A DNA stretch of 61,059 bases from Acidobacteriota bacterium (lineage in GTDB: Bacteria > Acidobacteriota > Terriglobia > Bryobacterales > Bryobacteraceae), in NCBI GenBank assembly GCA_947470805.1, contig CANIVU010000049.1, forward strand, positions 1 through 61,059, in the 5' to 3' direction. Both the position numbers and the translations under genes were made by a program. The notes below the pieces were generated by a model. The model ran no database searches. It saw only the letters and a program-made list of their open reading frames with translations, and was not told the DNA's origin. Positions 34,471 to 43,334 of the stretch are shown here, one piece after another (position 1 is the first letter of the stretch; every line of letters begins with the position of its first letter).

Positions 34471-36560
34471 TACCGCCCAATCTCCCGATTAATCTCCCGC
34501 ACCACCGCATCCGCCGGCGCCTGCTGCGCGAAGTTGAAGTTCCGCGTCCGCGTCCGCACTTGAAACCCGTTCATATTCCCAAACAACTGCTTATTCACCA
34601 TCACCTCCACCACTTCCGAATACGCCACATCAAATCCATCCCCCGCCCTGTCAGACCGAAACACCAGTCGCCCATCCCGCGCCGTCAGCACGCCGCCACA
34701 AAACCCATTCCGGCACCCCGGATTATGGTGCAAAACATCCCAAGACTTCCCCGCCGCCCGCTCAATCACCCGCACCTCCACCGTCCGCGTATCGCTCTCC
34801 CCGTTCGCCCCATACGCCGTCAGCGTATAGCGAGTCGTCCGCGTCGGATACACCGCCACCGTCCCGCGCAACGCCGTCAAATCCCCCACCACCGGATCAA
34901 TCCGCACCCGCGTCGCCCCCGTCACGTCATACTGCAACTTCGCATACGGCCCAATACTCCCCATCACCGCCTCCGTCCCAAAATTCAAAATCCGTACCCG
35001 CGCCGCCTCGGCCTGCTCCGCCCGGTCCACCACCAGCGTCACCCTCCGCGTCACCCTCTGCCCGTCTGCCCCAATCGCCACCAGGTTCGCGTCCCGGTTC
35101 CCCTGCACATTTGTCAATTTCACACTGCCCGCCATCCGCGCCGGCTCCCCACCCAGCATCACCTCCTTCGCCCCACGCACCTCCCACACCAACTCGGCCC
35201 ATCCCCCAACCGCCACCCGCTCCGGCCGAAACCGGAACGACACGATCTCCATCGCCCCGCCATCGGCCTCCACCAACACCTCCGCCTCCCGCTCCACCAC
35301 GCGCCCGTCCTCTCCCGTCGCCTGCAACGTATACCGCGACTTCACCGTATACGTTCTTGCAAACTCCCCCACCGGCCGAACCTTCGTCCCGTTAATCACA
35401 ACCGATGTCGCCCCCGTCACTTCCCACCGCAGCGTCGATTCCCTCCCCGGCCGAACCGAAGCCTCCGAAAACTCAAACGTTTTCACCACCGCCGCCGCCA
35501 ACACCTTCACGTCAACCGCCACCTCCCCGCTGACGCTCTTCCACCGGTTCCGCCCCGTCAACGCATACACCATACTCCGCTCCGGCTTCACCTGCAGCGT
35601 CCCCTTCGCCGGCTGCGTCCCGATCCCCACAATCTCGACCTCCGTCGCATCCCGTACATCCCAACGCAACTCCACCGCCTGCCCCGCCGTCACGCTCCCC
35701 GCCGAAACCGTAAAGGACGCGAGCACCGGCTGCCGCGGCCACAACGCCACCCCAGCCAACCCCAACACCGCCACCGCCCCACCCGCCCACAGCCCCAAAG
35801 CGCCCCGCTTCTTCTCCTTCCGCCCACCGGCCGTCGCGGCCACCAATGCCGCCCGCACCTGCCCGCAATTGGCGTACCGCTGCGCCGCATCCTGCGCCAT
35901 ACACCGCGCCACCACCTGCTGCACCGCCAGCGGAACCGCAGCCCCCCGCAGCATCTCCGTCAGCATGCACCCGAACGAGTAAATATCAGCCCGCTGGTCC
36001 ACGGCGAACGGCTGTGCCAACTGCTCCGGGCTCATATAGGCCGGCGTCCCCAACGTCATCCCCACCTGCGTCTGCCGCGTCTCGTCAACCGCCAGCACAA
36101 TCCCAAAGTCCGTCAAATAAGGCGTGCCCTGACGGTCGATCAGGATGTTCCCCGGCTTCACGTCCCGATGTACGATCTGCCGCCCATGCGCGCATTCCAA
36201 CGCCGCCAACACGCCATACGCAATCGGCAGCGCCTGCTCCACCGTCAACCCGCCCACCCGCCGCAACCGCACGTCCAGCGCCTCCCCATCCACAAACTGC
36301 TGAACCAGAAAGTGTCGTCCCTCCACAACCTCAAACCCAAATACCTTCAATATGTTCGGGTGGTCCAGCGCCCCCTGCCGCCGGCCCTCGTTCAAAAACC
36401 GCTCCACAATCTCAGGGTTTCCCAAATACTGTTCCCGCAAAAACTTCACCGCCGCCAGCGACCTCAATTGCGAGTGCCGCCCCAGCCACACCTCCGCCAT
36501 CCCGCCCTGTCCCAGCGGACGTTCCAAAACAAACTGCCCTACTCGATAACCAGCTTGCAT
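34467..36560 (-). CDS. Transmembrane Ser/Thr protein kinase with Ig-like sensor repeats
   Basis: Read from the ATG at 36560 (upstream TAGGGATAGGG) this is 697 residues; in-frame ATGs at 36599 and 36644 are alternatives. The PknB-type kinase domain has a Gly-rich loop (LGQGGMAEV, 16-24), Lys39, HRDVKPGN (131-138) and DFG (151-153), followed by SPE; all catalytic residues are present. A membrane helix lies at about 255-274. The outer part carries about four tandem beta-type repeats, each with an ELRWDVRDATEVEI-like line, and ends in a PH/GRAM-like segment containing HHNPGCRNGFCGG. It probably senses an envelope signal and phosphorylates cytoplasmic targets. The FHA transporter encoded opposite is the obvious candidate partner, by inference. 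Confidence 0.85.
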   Translation of the reverse strand: MQAGYRVGQFVLERPLGQGGMAEVWLGRHSQLRSLAAVKFLREQYLGNPEIVERFLNEGRRQGALDHPNILKVFGFEVVEGRHFLVQQFVDGEALDVRLRRVGGLTVEQALPIAYGVLAALECAHGRQIVHRDVKPGNILIDRQGTPYLTDFGIVLAVDETRQTQVGMTLGTPAYMSPEQLAQPFAVDQRADIYSFGCMLTEMLRGAAVPLAVQQVVARCMAQDAAQRYANCGQVRAALVAATAGGRKEKKRGALGLWAGGAVAVLGLAGVALWPRQPVLASFTVSAGSVTAGQAVELRWDVRDATEVEIVGIGTQPAKGTLQVKPERSMVYALTGRNRWKSVSGEVAVDVKVLAAAVVKTFEFSEASVRPGRESTLRWEVTGATSVVINGTKVRPVGEFARTYTVKSRYTLQATGEDGRVVEREAEVLVEADGGAMEIVSFRFRPERVAVGGWAELVWEVRGAKEVMLGGEPARMAGSVKLTNVQGNRDANLVAIGADGQRVTRRVTLVVDRAEQAEAARVRILNFGTEAVMGSIGPYAKLQYDVTGATRVRIDPVVGDLTALRGTVAVYPTRTTRYTLTAYGANGESDTRTVEVRVIERAAGKSWDVLHHNPGCRNGFCGGVLTARDGRLVFRSDRAGDGFDVAYSEVVEVMVNKQLFGNMNGFQVRTRTRNFNFAQQAPADAVVREINREIGRY

Positions 36561-36655
36561 GTTCCCTATCCCTACAAGTGGCGAAAAGGTCTGTTCCATC
36601 ACGAAGAAAATGTCCTCTTCCCAGAACGCGCAAACCCCGCCCACACCCCCTCTCC

Positions 36656-36684
36656 ATTAAATTGGTGCCTGGCACCAATTTAAT
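36656..36684. repeat. Perfect 29-base palindrome
   Basis: Two 14-base arms, ATTAAATTGGTGCC and GGCACCAATTTAAT, surround a single T. It lies 8 bases after the stop of the minus-strand SDR gene and before the kinase gene. It could be a bidirectional terminator, though no T-run follows, or a member of a dispersed palindromic repeat family. The core TTGGTGCC/GGCACCAA recurs in many high-GC soil bacteria, as far as I recall. Confidence 0.7.
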
Positions 36685-36692
36685 CTTTCGCA

Positions 36693-37442
36693 CTACCAAT
36701 GCATTACCTGTCCGCCGTCCACATTAATCGTCTGCCCCGTCACATTCTGCGCCCGCTCCGACGACAAAAACACCACCATATCCGCAATATCCTCCGTCTC
36801 CTGCCACCGCCCCAACGGCGCCACCGCCCGCACCTTCTCCCCCGCCCACTCCTCGTACGACCGCTTCTTCCCCTCCGGCTGCTGTGCGTTCCACGCCCGC
36901 CACACATTCTCGTTCAACGGCGTCTTCACCATGCCCGGATTCACCGTATTCACCCGCACCCCATGCGGCGCCAAATCCTTCGCCAAACACTGAGCAAAGT
37001 TGATATTCGCCGCCTTACTCGCCGAATACGGCGGATCCGTCTGCGAACCGATCTGCCCCGCAATCGACGCAATAAACACCATCGTCCCCGCCTTCCGCGC
37101 CGCCATCCCCGCCGCGCACGCCTGCGCCACATGCACCATCCCCATCACGTTCACCTCCATCACCCGCCGCCAATCCCCCGGCTCCAAATTGGTGAATGGA
37201 AACCCAAACTTCCCCGACCCCATCGCCGCCGCATGCACCACATGCCCAACCGGTCCCAACCGCGCCTCCGTCTCCGCCAGCGCCCGCTGCACCGCCGCAT
37301 AGTCACTCACATCCACTCCGGTCGACAGATCCCACACCGCCACCCGGCAACCCTCCGCCTCCAACCCCCGCGCGCAAGCCGCCCCAATCCCGCTCGCCCC
37401 GCCCGTCACCACCGCCACATGTCCATTCAGTTCTAATTGCAT
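36693..37442 (-). CDS. Short-chain dehydrogenase/reductase
   Basis: A 249-residue classical SDR. The cofactor motif is TGGASGIG and the catalytic Tyr/Lys lie in YSASKAA, preceded by the catalytic serine in FIASIAG. An Asp after the second strand (VWDLSTGVD) suggests NAD(H) preference. The C-terminal NVTGQTINVDGGQVMHW is typical of 3-ketoacyl/3-hydroxyacyl-type SDRs. The substrate is not predictable. It lies 17 bases downstream of an MFS gene on the same strand and they are likely co-transcribed. Confidence 0.9.
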   Translation of the reverse strand: MQLELNGHVAVVTGGASGIGAACARGLEAEGCRVAVWDLSTGVDVSDYAAVQRALAETEARLGPVGHVVHAAAMGSGKFGFPFTNLEPGDWRRVMEVNVMGMVHVAQACAAGMAARKAGTMVFIASIAGQIGSQTDPPYSASKAANINFAQCLAKDLAPHGVRVNTVNPGMVKTPLNENVWRAWNAQQPEGKKRSYEEWAGEKVRAVAPLGRWQETEDIADMVVFLSSERAQNVTGQTINVDGGQVMHW

Positions 37443-37459
37443 GGCAAATAGCCTATCAA

Positions 37460-38758
37460 CTACACCGCCGCCGCCATCCGCTCCCGCCGCGCCACGTCCG
37501 CCGCAATCGTCCGCGACGCCGCGAATAACACCACCCCCAACGCCACCAGCAGAATCGGAATCAGCACCATCGCCTGCTGCAACCCGGCCGCCTTAAACAC
37601 CTCCGTCATCTGCGTCGCCCCGGCCGCCTCCATCGCCTTCCGCGCCATTCGGTCGCTCGCCATCCCCGTAATCAGCGGACCAAACGAAGCCCCGCACAGA
37701 TACATCGCCATAAAGTAAATGGCCATCGTAATCCCCCGCTGCGTCGGCGCCACAATGTCCTGAATCGACGCATACACAAACCCGTAATAGGTGTTCATCG
37801 TTCCATACGCCAGCGTCAACATCACAATCGCCATCCCCACACTCCCCACCGGCTGAATCACTCCGATATAAGCCAACGGCGCCCCCAACGACGTCAATCC
37901 CGCCGCCAGCAGCAGCCGCCCGTTCTTACTCCGATGCCCGAACTTGTCTCCCAAATACCCCGCCAGTAGTCCGCCACTTACTCCCCCCACCAGATATGCA
38001 ACCCCCGTCCAGGTCCCGGCTTGGGCCAACGTCATCTTATGCACCCGCCCCAGCAATGCCGGCAGGAACATGCCAATCGCGTACATGTTGAAGTTCACAA
38101 AAACGCCCGACGCAATAATCCACCACAACGTCGGAATCCGCAGCAAACCCCAAATGGAAAGATTCCCGCCCGTATGCCGCACCGTTTCCGTCGCCCCTCG
38201 TTCCGGCTCGTGTACAAACGCCAACGCCGGCTCCAGAATCAACGCCGGCAACGCCGCCACCACCATCGCCGTCCGCCAACCCCACGCCTGCGCAATCGGA
38301 CCGCTGAAGAAATACGTCAACGCTCCACCCACCGGCACGCCCAACATAAACAGCGCCATCACCCGCGACCGCTGATGCGGCGGAAACAAATCTCCCAGCC
38401 ACGACGTCGCCGCCGGCGCGCAAACCGCCTCCCCCACACCCACGCCCAGCCTCGTCATTAGCAAAAACAGGAACGAACTCGCCATCCCGCCCAGCGCCGT
38501 CATCGATGTCCAAACCACCACGCCAATCATCATCAGCTTCTTCCGGCTCCACCGGTCGGCCACCATCCCCAACGGCACGCCAATCAACGCATAAATCCAA
38601 ATAAACAGGCTCCCCATGAATCCGATATCGGTATCCGTCAGCCCGAACTCTTTTCGCACCGGCTCCGCCAGCGCGCCCGCGAGATTGCGGTCATAGAAAT
38701 TCAGAATATTGATTCCGAACAGCACCAGCACCGAAAAAAGTACTGAACGATTTGGCAT
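37460..38758 (-). CDS. MFS transporter, Spinster/hexuronate-like
   Basis: A 432-residue protein with 12 predicted helices. It begins ILNFYDRNLAGALAEPVRKE and has GMVADRWSRKKLM in loop 2-3, features of Spinster-like and related MFS carriers. The loop between helices 6 and 7 carries HEPERGATETVRHTGGN. The cargo is unknown. It is divergent from the nitric oxide reductase gene and shares a compact 87-base regulatory region. Confidence 0.85.
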   Translation of the reverse strand: MPNRSVLFSVLVLFGINILNFYDRNLAGALAEPVRKEFGLTDTDIGFMGSLFIWIYALIGVPLGMVADRWSRKKLMMIGVVVWTSMTALGGMASSFLFLLMTRLGVGVGEAVCAPAATSWLGDLFPPHQRSRVMALFMLGVPVGGALTYFFSGPIAQAWGWRTAMVVAALPALILEPALAFVHEPERGATETVRHTGGNLSIWGLLRIPTLWWIIASGVFVNFNMYAIGMFLPALLGRVHKMTLAQAGTWTGVAYLVGGVSGGLLAGYLGDKFGHRSKNGRLLLAAGLTSLGAPLAYIGVIQPVGSVGMAIVMLTLAYGTMNTYYGFVYASIQDIVAPTQRGITMAIYFMAMYLCGASFGPLITGMASDRMARKAMEAAGATQMTEVFKAAGLQQAMVLIPILLVALGVVLFAASRTIAADVARRERMAAAV

Positions 38759-38784
38759 GGAGGTTCGGCAATCCTATCACGTTG

Positions 38785-38798
38785 GTGACCGCAGTCAC
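38785..38798 (+). promoter_or_regulatory. Candidate CRP/FNR-type operator of the nitric oxide reductase gene
   Basis: A perfect inverted repeat, GTGAC-CGCA-GTCAC. The half-site sequence and 4-base spacer are like sites of CRP/FNR-family regulators (FNR: TTGAT-N4-ATCAA). Its centre is 38791.5. If CACACT at 38821-38826 acts as the -10, the centre falls near -41.5, a class II activator position; the start site itself is inferred. Confidence 0.4.
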
Positions 38799-38845
38799 TG
38801 CCGCGCCGCCCAACCGCTGCCACACTGGCCATCAAAGGAGAGTCC

Positions 38846-41053
38846 ATGAAGAAACTCTGGCTCAGTTTTGCCGCCCTGTTAATGGTGTCCTTCAGCGTCC
38901 TCGGCTGGATCGGCACCCGCATATACCAGGAGATGCCCCCGCTCCCCGACCACATCACCACCACCGGCGGCACACCCGTCTTTCAAAGCGGTGATGTCGC
39001 CCGCGGACAGAATGTCTGGCAATCCCTCGGCGGTATGCAACTCGGCTCCGTCTGGGGCCACGGCAGCTATGTCGCCCCCGATTGGACCGCCGATTGGCTG
39101 CACCGCGAACTCATGTTTGTCCTCCAGGAATGGGCCGGCAACAAGTACGAGCAACTCCCCTTCGAAGAGCAGACCCGCCTCCAAGGCCGCCTCCAACAGC
39201 TCTACCGCACCAATACCTATGACGCGGCCACTAACACTATCAAAATAGAACCCGTCCGCGCCCGCGCCATCGCCGCAACCGCCGCCAACTACGCCGAAAC
39301 GTTCCGCAATGGCAACGTCCACTACGCCATCCCGCCCGGCGCCATTTCCACCCCGGAGCGCATGCAACAGTTCTCCGCCTTCATCTTCTGGACCAGTTGG
39401 ACAGCCTCCGCCAACCGCCCCAACGACACCATCACCTACACCAACAACTGGCCCCACGAACCCCTCATCAACAACCGCCCCTCGGGCGATTCCGTCATGT
39501 GGACCGGCGTCTCCATCATCATGCTCCTCGCCGGCATCTGCGCCCTCGTCTGGTGGTACGCCTCACAAAAGGAGCAGGACGACCACGGCCCCCTCAGCGA
39601 CAAAGACCCCCTCGGCGGCTGGACCGCCACGCCCTCCCAAAAGGCCACGCTCAAGTACTTCTGGGTCGTATCCCTACTGATACTCGTCCTAATCATCGTC
39701 GGCATTGTCACCGCCCACTTCGGCGTCGAAGGGGACGGCTTCTACGGCATCAAGCTCAATGAAATCCTCCCTTACGCCGTCAGCCGCACCTGGCACGTCC
39801 AGCTCGGCATTTTCTGGATCGCCACCGCCTGGCTCGCCGCCGGGCTCTTTATCGGCCCACTCGTCAGCGGAGTCGATCCCAAGTTCCAACGTCTCGGTGT
39901 CAACGTCCTGTTCGGCGCGCTTCTGCTCATCGTCGTTGGTTCCCTCGCCGGCGAATGGATGAGCGTCATGAATCGCATGTCCGACGCCACCAGCTTCTAC
40001 TGGGGCCACCAGGGTTACGAATACGTTGACCTCGGTCGCGGCTGGCAATACCTGCTCTTCGCAGGACTACTGATCTGGTTCGGACTCGTCGTCCGCGCCA
40101 TCCTCCCCGCCCTCAAAAACGCCGGAGAATCCAAACACCTCATCTGGCTCTTCCTCATCTCCGGCGGCGCCATCGGCCTCTTCTACGGCGCCGGGCTCAC
40201 CTGGGGCCAGCACACCCATCTCTCCATCGTCGAATACTGGCGCTGGTGGGTGGTCCATCTCTGGGTCGAAGGCTTCTTTGAGGTGTTCGCCACCACGGTC
40301 ATCGCCTTCTTTTTCGCCCGTCTGGGCCTGATCCAGCCCGGCTTCGCCGCCCGCGCCGCCCTGCTGTCGTCCACCATTTTCCTGGCCGGCGGCGTCATCG
40401 GCACGTGCCATCACCTCTACTTCTCCGGCACCCCCACCGTCGCCATGGCCTGGGGCTCTGTCTTCAGCGCGCTCGAAGTCGTCCCGCTCACGCTCGTCGC
40501 CTACTCCGCCCTCGACGATCTCCGCCGCGGCAAGCTCACCAGTTGGGCCGCCCGCTACCAGTGGCCCATCTACTTCTTCGTCGCCGTGGCCTTCTGGAAC
40601 ATGGTCGGCGCCGGCCTGTTCGGCTTCATGATCAACCCGCCCATCGCGCTCTACTACATGCAGGGGCTGAACACGACGCCCCTCCACGGTCACGCCGCCC
40701 TCTTCGGTGTCTACGGCATGTTGGGCATCGGCCTGATGCTCGTCTGCCTCCGCGCCATGCAGCCCGACGCCCATTGGAAGGAGAACTGGCTTAAATTCGC
40801 CTTCTGGGCCATGAACGCCGGCCTCTTCGCCATGTGCGTCGGCAGCCTCCTCCCCGTCGGCCTGCTCCAAACCAAAGCCAGCGTCGAACACGGCTACTGG
40901 TACGCCCGCAGCACGGAGTTCCTGCAGACAGACACAATGCAGACCCTCCGCTGGCTCCGCGCCCCCGGCGACACACTCTTCGCCCTCGGCGCCATCGTCC
41001 TGGTGCTCTTCGTCTTCACCACCCGGACGCAGAAACCATCGGCTACCAACTAG
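38846..41053 (+). CDS. norZ: Quinol-dependent nitric oxide reductase (qNor)
   Basis: A 735-residue single-subunit reductase that converts nitric oxide to nitrous oxide with electrons from the quinol pool. The N-terminal extension has a membrane helix and a periplasmic domain (VFQSGDVARGQNVWQSLGGM), as in qNor, replacing the separate cytochrome of cNor. Catalytic-core histidines are in TWHVQLGIFW, VHLWVEGFFE (with the conserved Glu), GTCHHLYFSG and LHGHAALFG. AAAGGAG lies 5 bases before the ATG. It stands alone: no norD/Q and no nitrite reductase nearby, so NO detoxification is likelier than full denitrification. A palindromic operator candidate lies upstream. Confidence 0.93.
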   Translation: MKKLWLSFAALLMVSFSVLGWIGTRIYQEMPPLPDHITTTGGTPVFQSGDVARGQNVWQSLGGMQLGSVWGHGSYVAPDWTADWLHRELMFVLQEWAGNKYEQLPFEEQTRLQGRLQQLYRTNTYDAATNTIKIEPVRARAIAATAANYAETFRNGNVHYAIPPGAISTPERMQQFSAFIFWTSWTASANRPNDTITYTNNWPHEPLINNRPSGDSVMWTGVSIIMLLAGICALVWWYASQKEQDDHGPLSDKDPLGGWTATPSQKATLKYFWVVSLLILVLIIVGIVTAHFGVEGDGFYGIKLNEILPYAVSRTWHVQLGIFWIATAWLAAGLFIGPLVSGVDPKFQRLGVNVLFGALLLIVVGSLAGEWMSVMNRMSDATSFYWGHQGYEYVDLGRGWQYLLFAGLLIWFGLVVRAILPALKNAGESKHLIWLFLISGGAIGLFYGAGLTWGQHTHLSIVEYWRWWVVHLWVEGFFEVFATTVIAFFFARLGLIQPGFAARAALLSSTIFLAGGVIGTCHHLYFSGTPTVAMAWGSVFSALEVVPLTLVAYSALDDLRRGKLTSWAARYQWPIYFFVAVAFWNMVGAGLFGFMINPPIALYYMQGLNTTPLHGHAALFGVYGMLGIGLMLVCLRAMQPDAHWKENWLKFAFWAMNAGLFAMCVGSLLPVGLLQTKASVEHGYWYARSTEFLQTDTMQTLRWLRAPGDTLFALGAIVLVLFVFTTRTQKPSATN

Positions 41054-41622
41054 TGGATGGCGGCGGCAACCGCGGCGGCCAGGCCCGTGTTGTCGCCCTT
41101 CAGAAAACTGGCCATCGAAGCCTCGCTCATCTGGTCTCGTGTCACGCGGGACCAGTTGAGCGAAAAACCGTTTCGTACGGCCAACTGCCGGATAAACTCA
41201 CGTTGCGCCCGCCCATTGCCATCGCGAAACGGGTGCACCGCGTTGATCTCGCCCAGAAAATACCCCGCCCGCGCACAAAACGACTCCCGCTCCAATCCGG
41301 CCAGTTGCCGCTCCCGCTTCAGCTTCGATAACGTGTCGTGTAGCGCCGGGTCAATCCGGTCCCAGAACGCAAAATAATACTGCCCCGACCGGGCGATATT
41401 CACCGTCCGAAACTGGCCCGCCCAGTCATAAACGTCCTGAAAGATGTAACCTTGAATCGCCCGCAAATGCGCCGCGTCCAGGCGCCCTGCCATTGGTTCG
41501 ACAGCCAGCTCAATCAGCCGCTGCGTGGTCATATCCATCTCGAAACGCGCCAATCGCTCCGGCGCCCGAATATCCAGAAGATTGCGAAGGACGTTAGTCC
41601 CCGGATAGACGTACGGATCCAT
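41050..41622 (-). CDS. Fic-domain toxin (AMPylase), VbhT/class I type
   Basis: A 190-residue Fic protein. The active-site loop HPFRDGNGR (His130) is complete, so AMP transfer to target hydroxyls is plausible. The preceding beta-flap region reads GQYYFAF. No inhibitory motif of its own is seen; instead a small gene overlapping its start encodes the inhibitor, which is the class I Fic arrangement. Its 3' end overlaps the convergent norZ by 4 bases. It is short compared with VbhT, lacking any C-terminal BID-type domain, and so is a stand-alone toxin. Confidence 0.9.
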   Translation of the reverse strand: MDPYVYPGTNVLRNLLDIRAPERLARFEMDMTTQRLIELAVEPMAGRLDAAHLRAIQGYIFQDVYDWAGQFRTVNIARSGQYYFAFWDRIDPALHDTLSKLKRERQLAGLERESFCARAGYFLGEINAVHPFRDGNGRAQREFIRQLAVRNGFSLNWSRVTRDQMSEASMASFLKGDNTGLAAAVAAAIH

Positions 41623-41809
41623 AGGCTTGCTCGGCGTGGGCTCTCATTTCCCTGCCCATCTCTTCGAGCGTCAAATCCCCATCCACAAATCGCTCGAAAA
41701 TCCGCAAGGCCTCAGGGGATGGCTCCAAACCTTCCAGCCGTCCGCTCCCGAGCGCACTCTCTACGATCTTCGCCCGGCTCGCACGAACGTCATCCGCAAC
41801 AACAGCCAT
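41594..41809 (-). CDS. VbhA-like antitoxin of the Fic toxin
   Basis: A 71-residue protein (start at 41809 with GGAGGA about 4 bases upstream). It contains the class I Fic inhibitory helix (S/T)xxxE(G/N): Ser22, Glu26 and Gly27 in GSGRLEGLEP. In VbhA the glutamate reaches into the Fic active site and blocks productive ATP binding. Its last 29 bases overlap the toxin start, which couples translation so antitoxin is made first. A longer frame from 41896 is possible but adds no conserved sequence. Confidence 0.85.
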   Translation of the reverse strand: MAVVADDVRASRAKIVESALGSGRLEGLEPSPEALRIFERFVDGDLTLEEMGREMRAHAEQAYGSVRLSGD

Positions 41810-41902
41810 GCCGTCCTCCCCGTCTCTTGATTTTACCATCCACATCCGATCACCGTCCGCGCCGGCCAGCCACCCCCCAGCCAGCGCGAACAGCACGACA
41901 AC

Positions 41903-43177
41903 CTACCTCAACTCATGCGCCTTCCGCACATCCATCGATTTCCCCGGCCCATGGCAGCTCGCGCACTTCTCCACCACACCCGAACCAACAGAAGTCCCAA
42001 ACGACGCCCCACCTGTCCGGATCATATGCGTCCGCACCTCGGCCTTATCGTGACACCCCGAACAAGCCGCCGCCGTCGGCGTAATCTTCAAATCATTCGA
42101 CGGATCCACATCCACCGTCCGCAACGCCGTCAAAGTCGCCTGCGTACTCCGCGTATCCACCGTGCTCCCCAGCGCCTTCGCCGAGATCGGCAACGCATAA
42201 CTCCCATTCACATGGCACTTATTGCAGTTACTCAACTCTGCCGGAAACCGCACCGTGCTGAAGTCATACAGCGTCCCCTGAAAACCAACAATCTGCAACG
42301 GCGTTTCACGGAACCCGCCCGCATGAATCCCGTGCACCATCCGCTTAAAATCAATCGAAACCTCCGCTCCGCTCGTTCGATACGGAATGTCAGTCTGGTT
42401 GGCGTTATGACAAATCACGCATAACTTCAGCTCCTCATTCCGGTTCGCCCCGTGCAGGCTCAACCGCGGCACCACTGTATCTCCGTGCTGCCCCCCGTCG
42501 TGACACTTCTTGCAATTGGCGATGTCGACAATCTGTCGCCGCCCCACCACCGTCCCGCCCGTAAACGAAAACTCCTTCACCACGCTCTTCACCGGAATAT
42601 TCGCCGCCGTCGCCACGCCACCAGCCACCGGACACCCCGGCACCACCGGCCCCGTCAACGGACAAATCGGCCGACCTTCCATCGCCGCGATCCCGTTCCC
42701 AACACTCCCCATCGGCGCCACCGTCGTCGTCACGAAATACCGCCCCGTCACCGGCGTCGCCCCCAACTCCGCGCACAATGCCACCGTGCAAGGCTGCCCC
42801 GCCGTCAACGCATTAATCGAAACCGGCAACGCCGCCCCCACGCTCGACGCCGCAGTCGCCACCGGGTTCAAATTCCCCCGGCTCCCCGTATTCGTCAACT
42901 CCGTCGCGTCCCACCCCACCAATACCCGCAAACTCCCGCCCTTCACCGGCAACGCATTCTTGATATCCCAAAATCTGTCCGGAAACTCCGCCGTCGGGGC
43001 CGGATTCGTGACGGAAAAAATCACCTTCACCGTCCACGAACTCGCCGTCACCGGGCTCACGCCCACCCTCTCAATGTTGTAGGAGAACTTTTTCGTAGCC
43101 TCCCATGCTTCCTGGGCCGTCAGCGCGGCTCCGCATCCCAGCGCCATCATGGCGACTATCAACCCACTTGTTTTCAT
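41903..43177 (-). CDS. OmcA/MtrC-like multiheme c-type cytochrome (five hemes)
   Basis: A 424-residue exported protein with five CxxCH sites: CKKCH, CVICH, CNKCH, CSGCH and CASCH, all in the second half. Signal peptide: KTSGLIVAMMALGCGAALTA. The first half is a beta-rich domain, as in outer-surface multiheme cytochromes. Canonical OmcA/MtrC proteins have ten hemes in two five-heme modules, so this one equals a single module. It may shuttle electrons at the cell surface or periplasm. No porin or partner cytochrome gene is adjacent. It is divergent from rmuC, across a 280-base region holding a promoter-hairpin element. Confidence 0.8.
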   Translation of the reverse strand: MKTSGLIVAMMALGCGAALTAQEAWEATKKFSYNIERVGVSPVTASSWTVKVIFSVTNPAPTAEFPDRFWDIKNALPVKGGSLRVLVGWDATELTNTGSRGNLNPVATAASSVGAALPVSINALTAGQPCTVALCAELGATPVTGRYFVTTTVAPMGSVGNGIAAMEGRPICPLTGPVVPGCPVAGGVATAANIPVKSVVKEFSFTGGTVVGRRQIVDIANCKKCHDGGQHGDTVVPRLSLHGANRNEELKLCVICHNANQTDIPYRTSGAEVSIDFKRMVHGIHAGGFRETPLQIVGFQGTLYDFSTVRFPAELSNCNKCHVNGSYALPISAKALGSTVDTRSTQATLTALRTVDVDPSNDLKITPTAAACSGCHDKAEVRTHMIRTGGASFGTSVGSGVVEKCASCHGPGKSMDVRKAHELR

Positions 43178-43334
43178 GCCTTGGCTCCATCCGTTACTAA
43201 CGTTTTGGTTCCAACCGTCGCGTTAAGCGGTCGGCTCACGGAAACAGCGATCCCGGCCCTCACTCATAAAGGAGGCGTCCACCTCGCCAAAAATATACTC
43301 GGTGCCAATAAAATGTAAGCGGTTCCAAGAAACG

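Noticed and set aside
33903-36683. A 926-codon plus-strand frame across the kinase gene and the end of the FHA transporter
   Set aside because: Arg/Pro/His-rich nonsense typical of the opposite strand of GC-rich genes; the kinase on the minus strand has all catalytic motifs.
43200-43240. Weak inverted sequence in the MtrC-rmuC gap as a riboswitch
   Set aside because: Pairing is short and not supported by a second copy or any known aptamer pattern.
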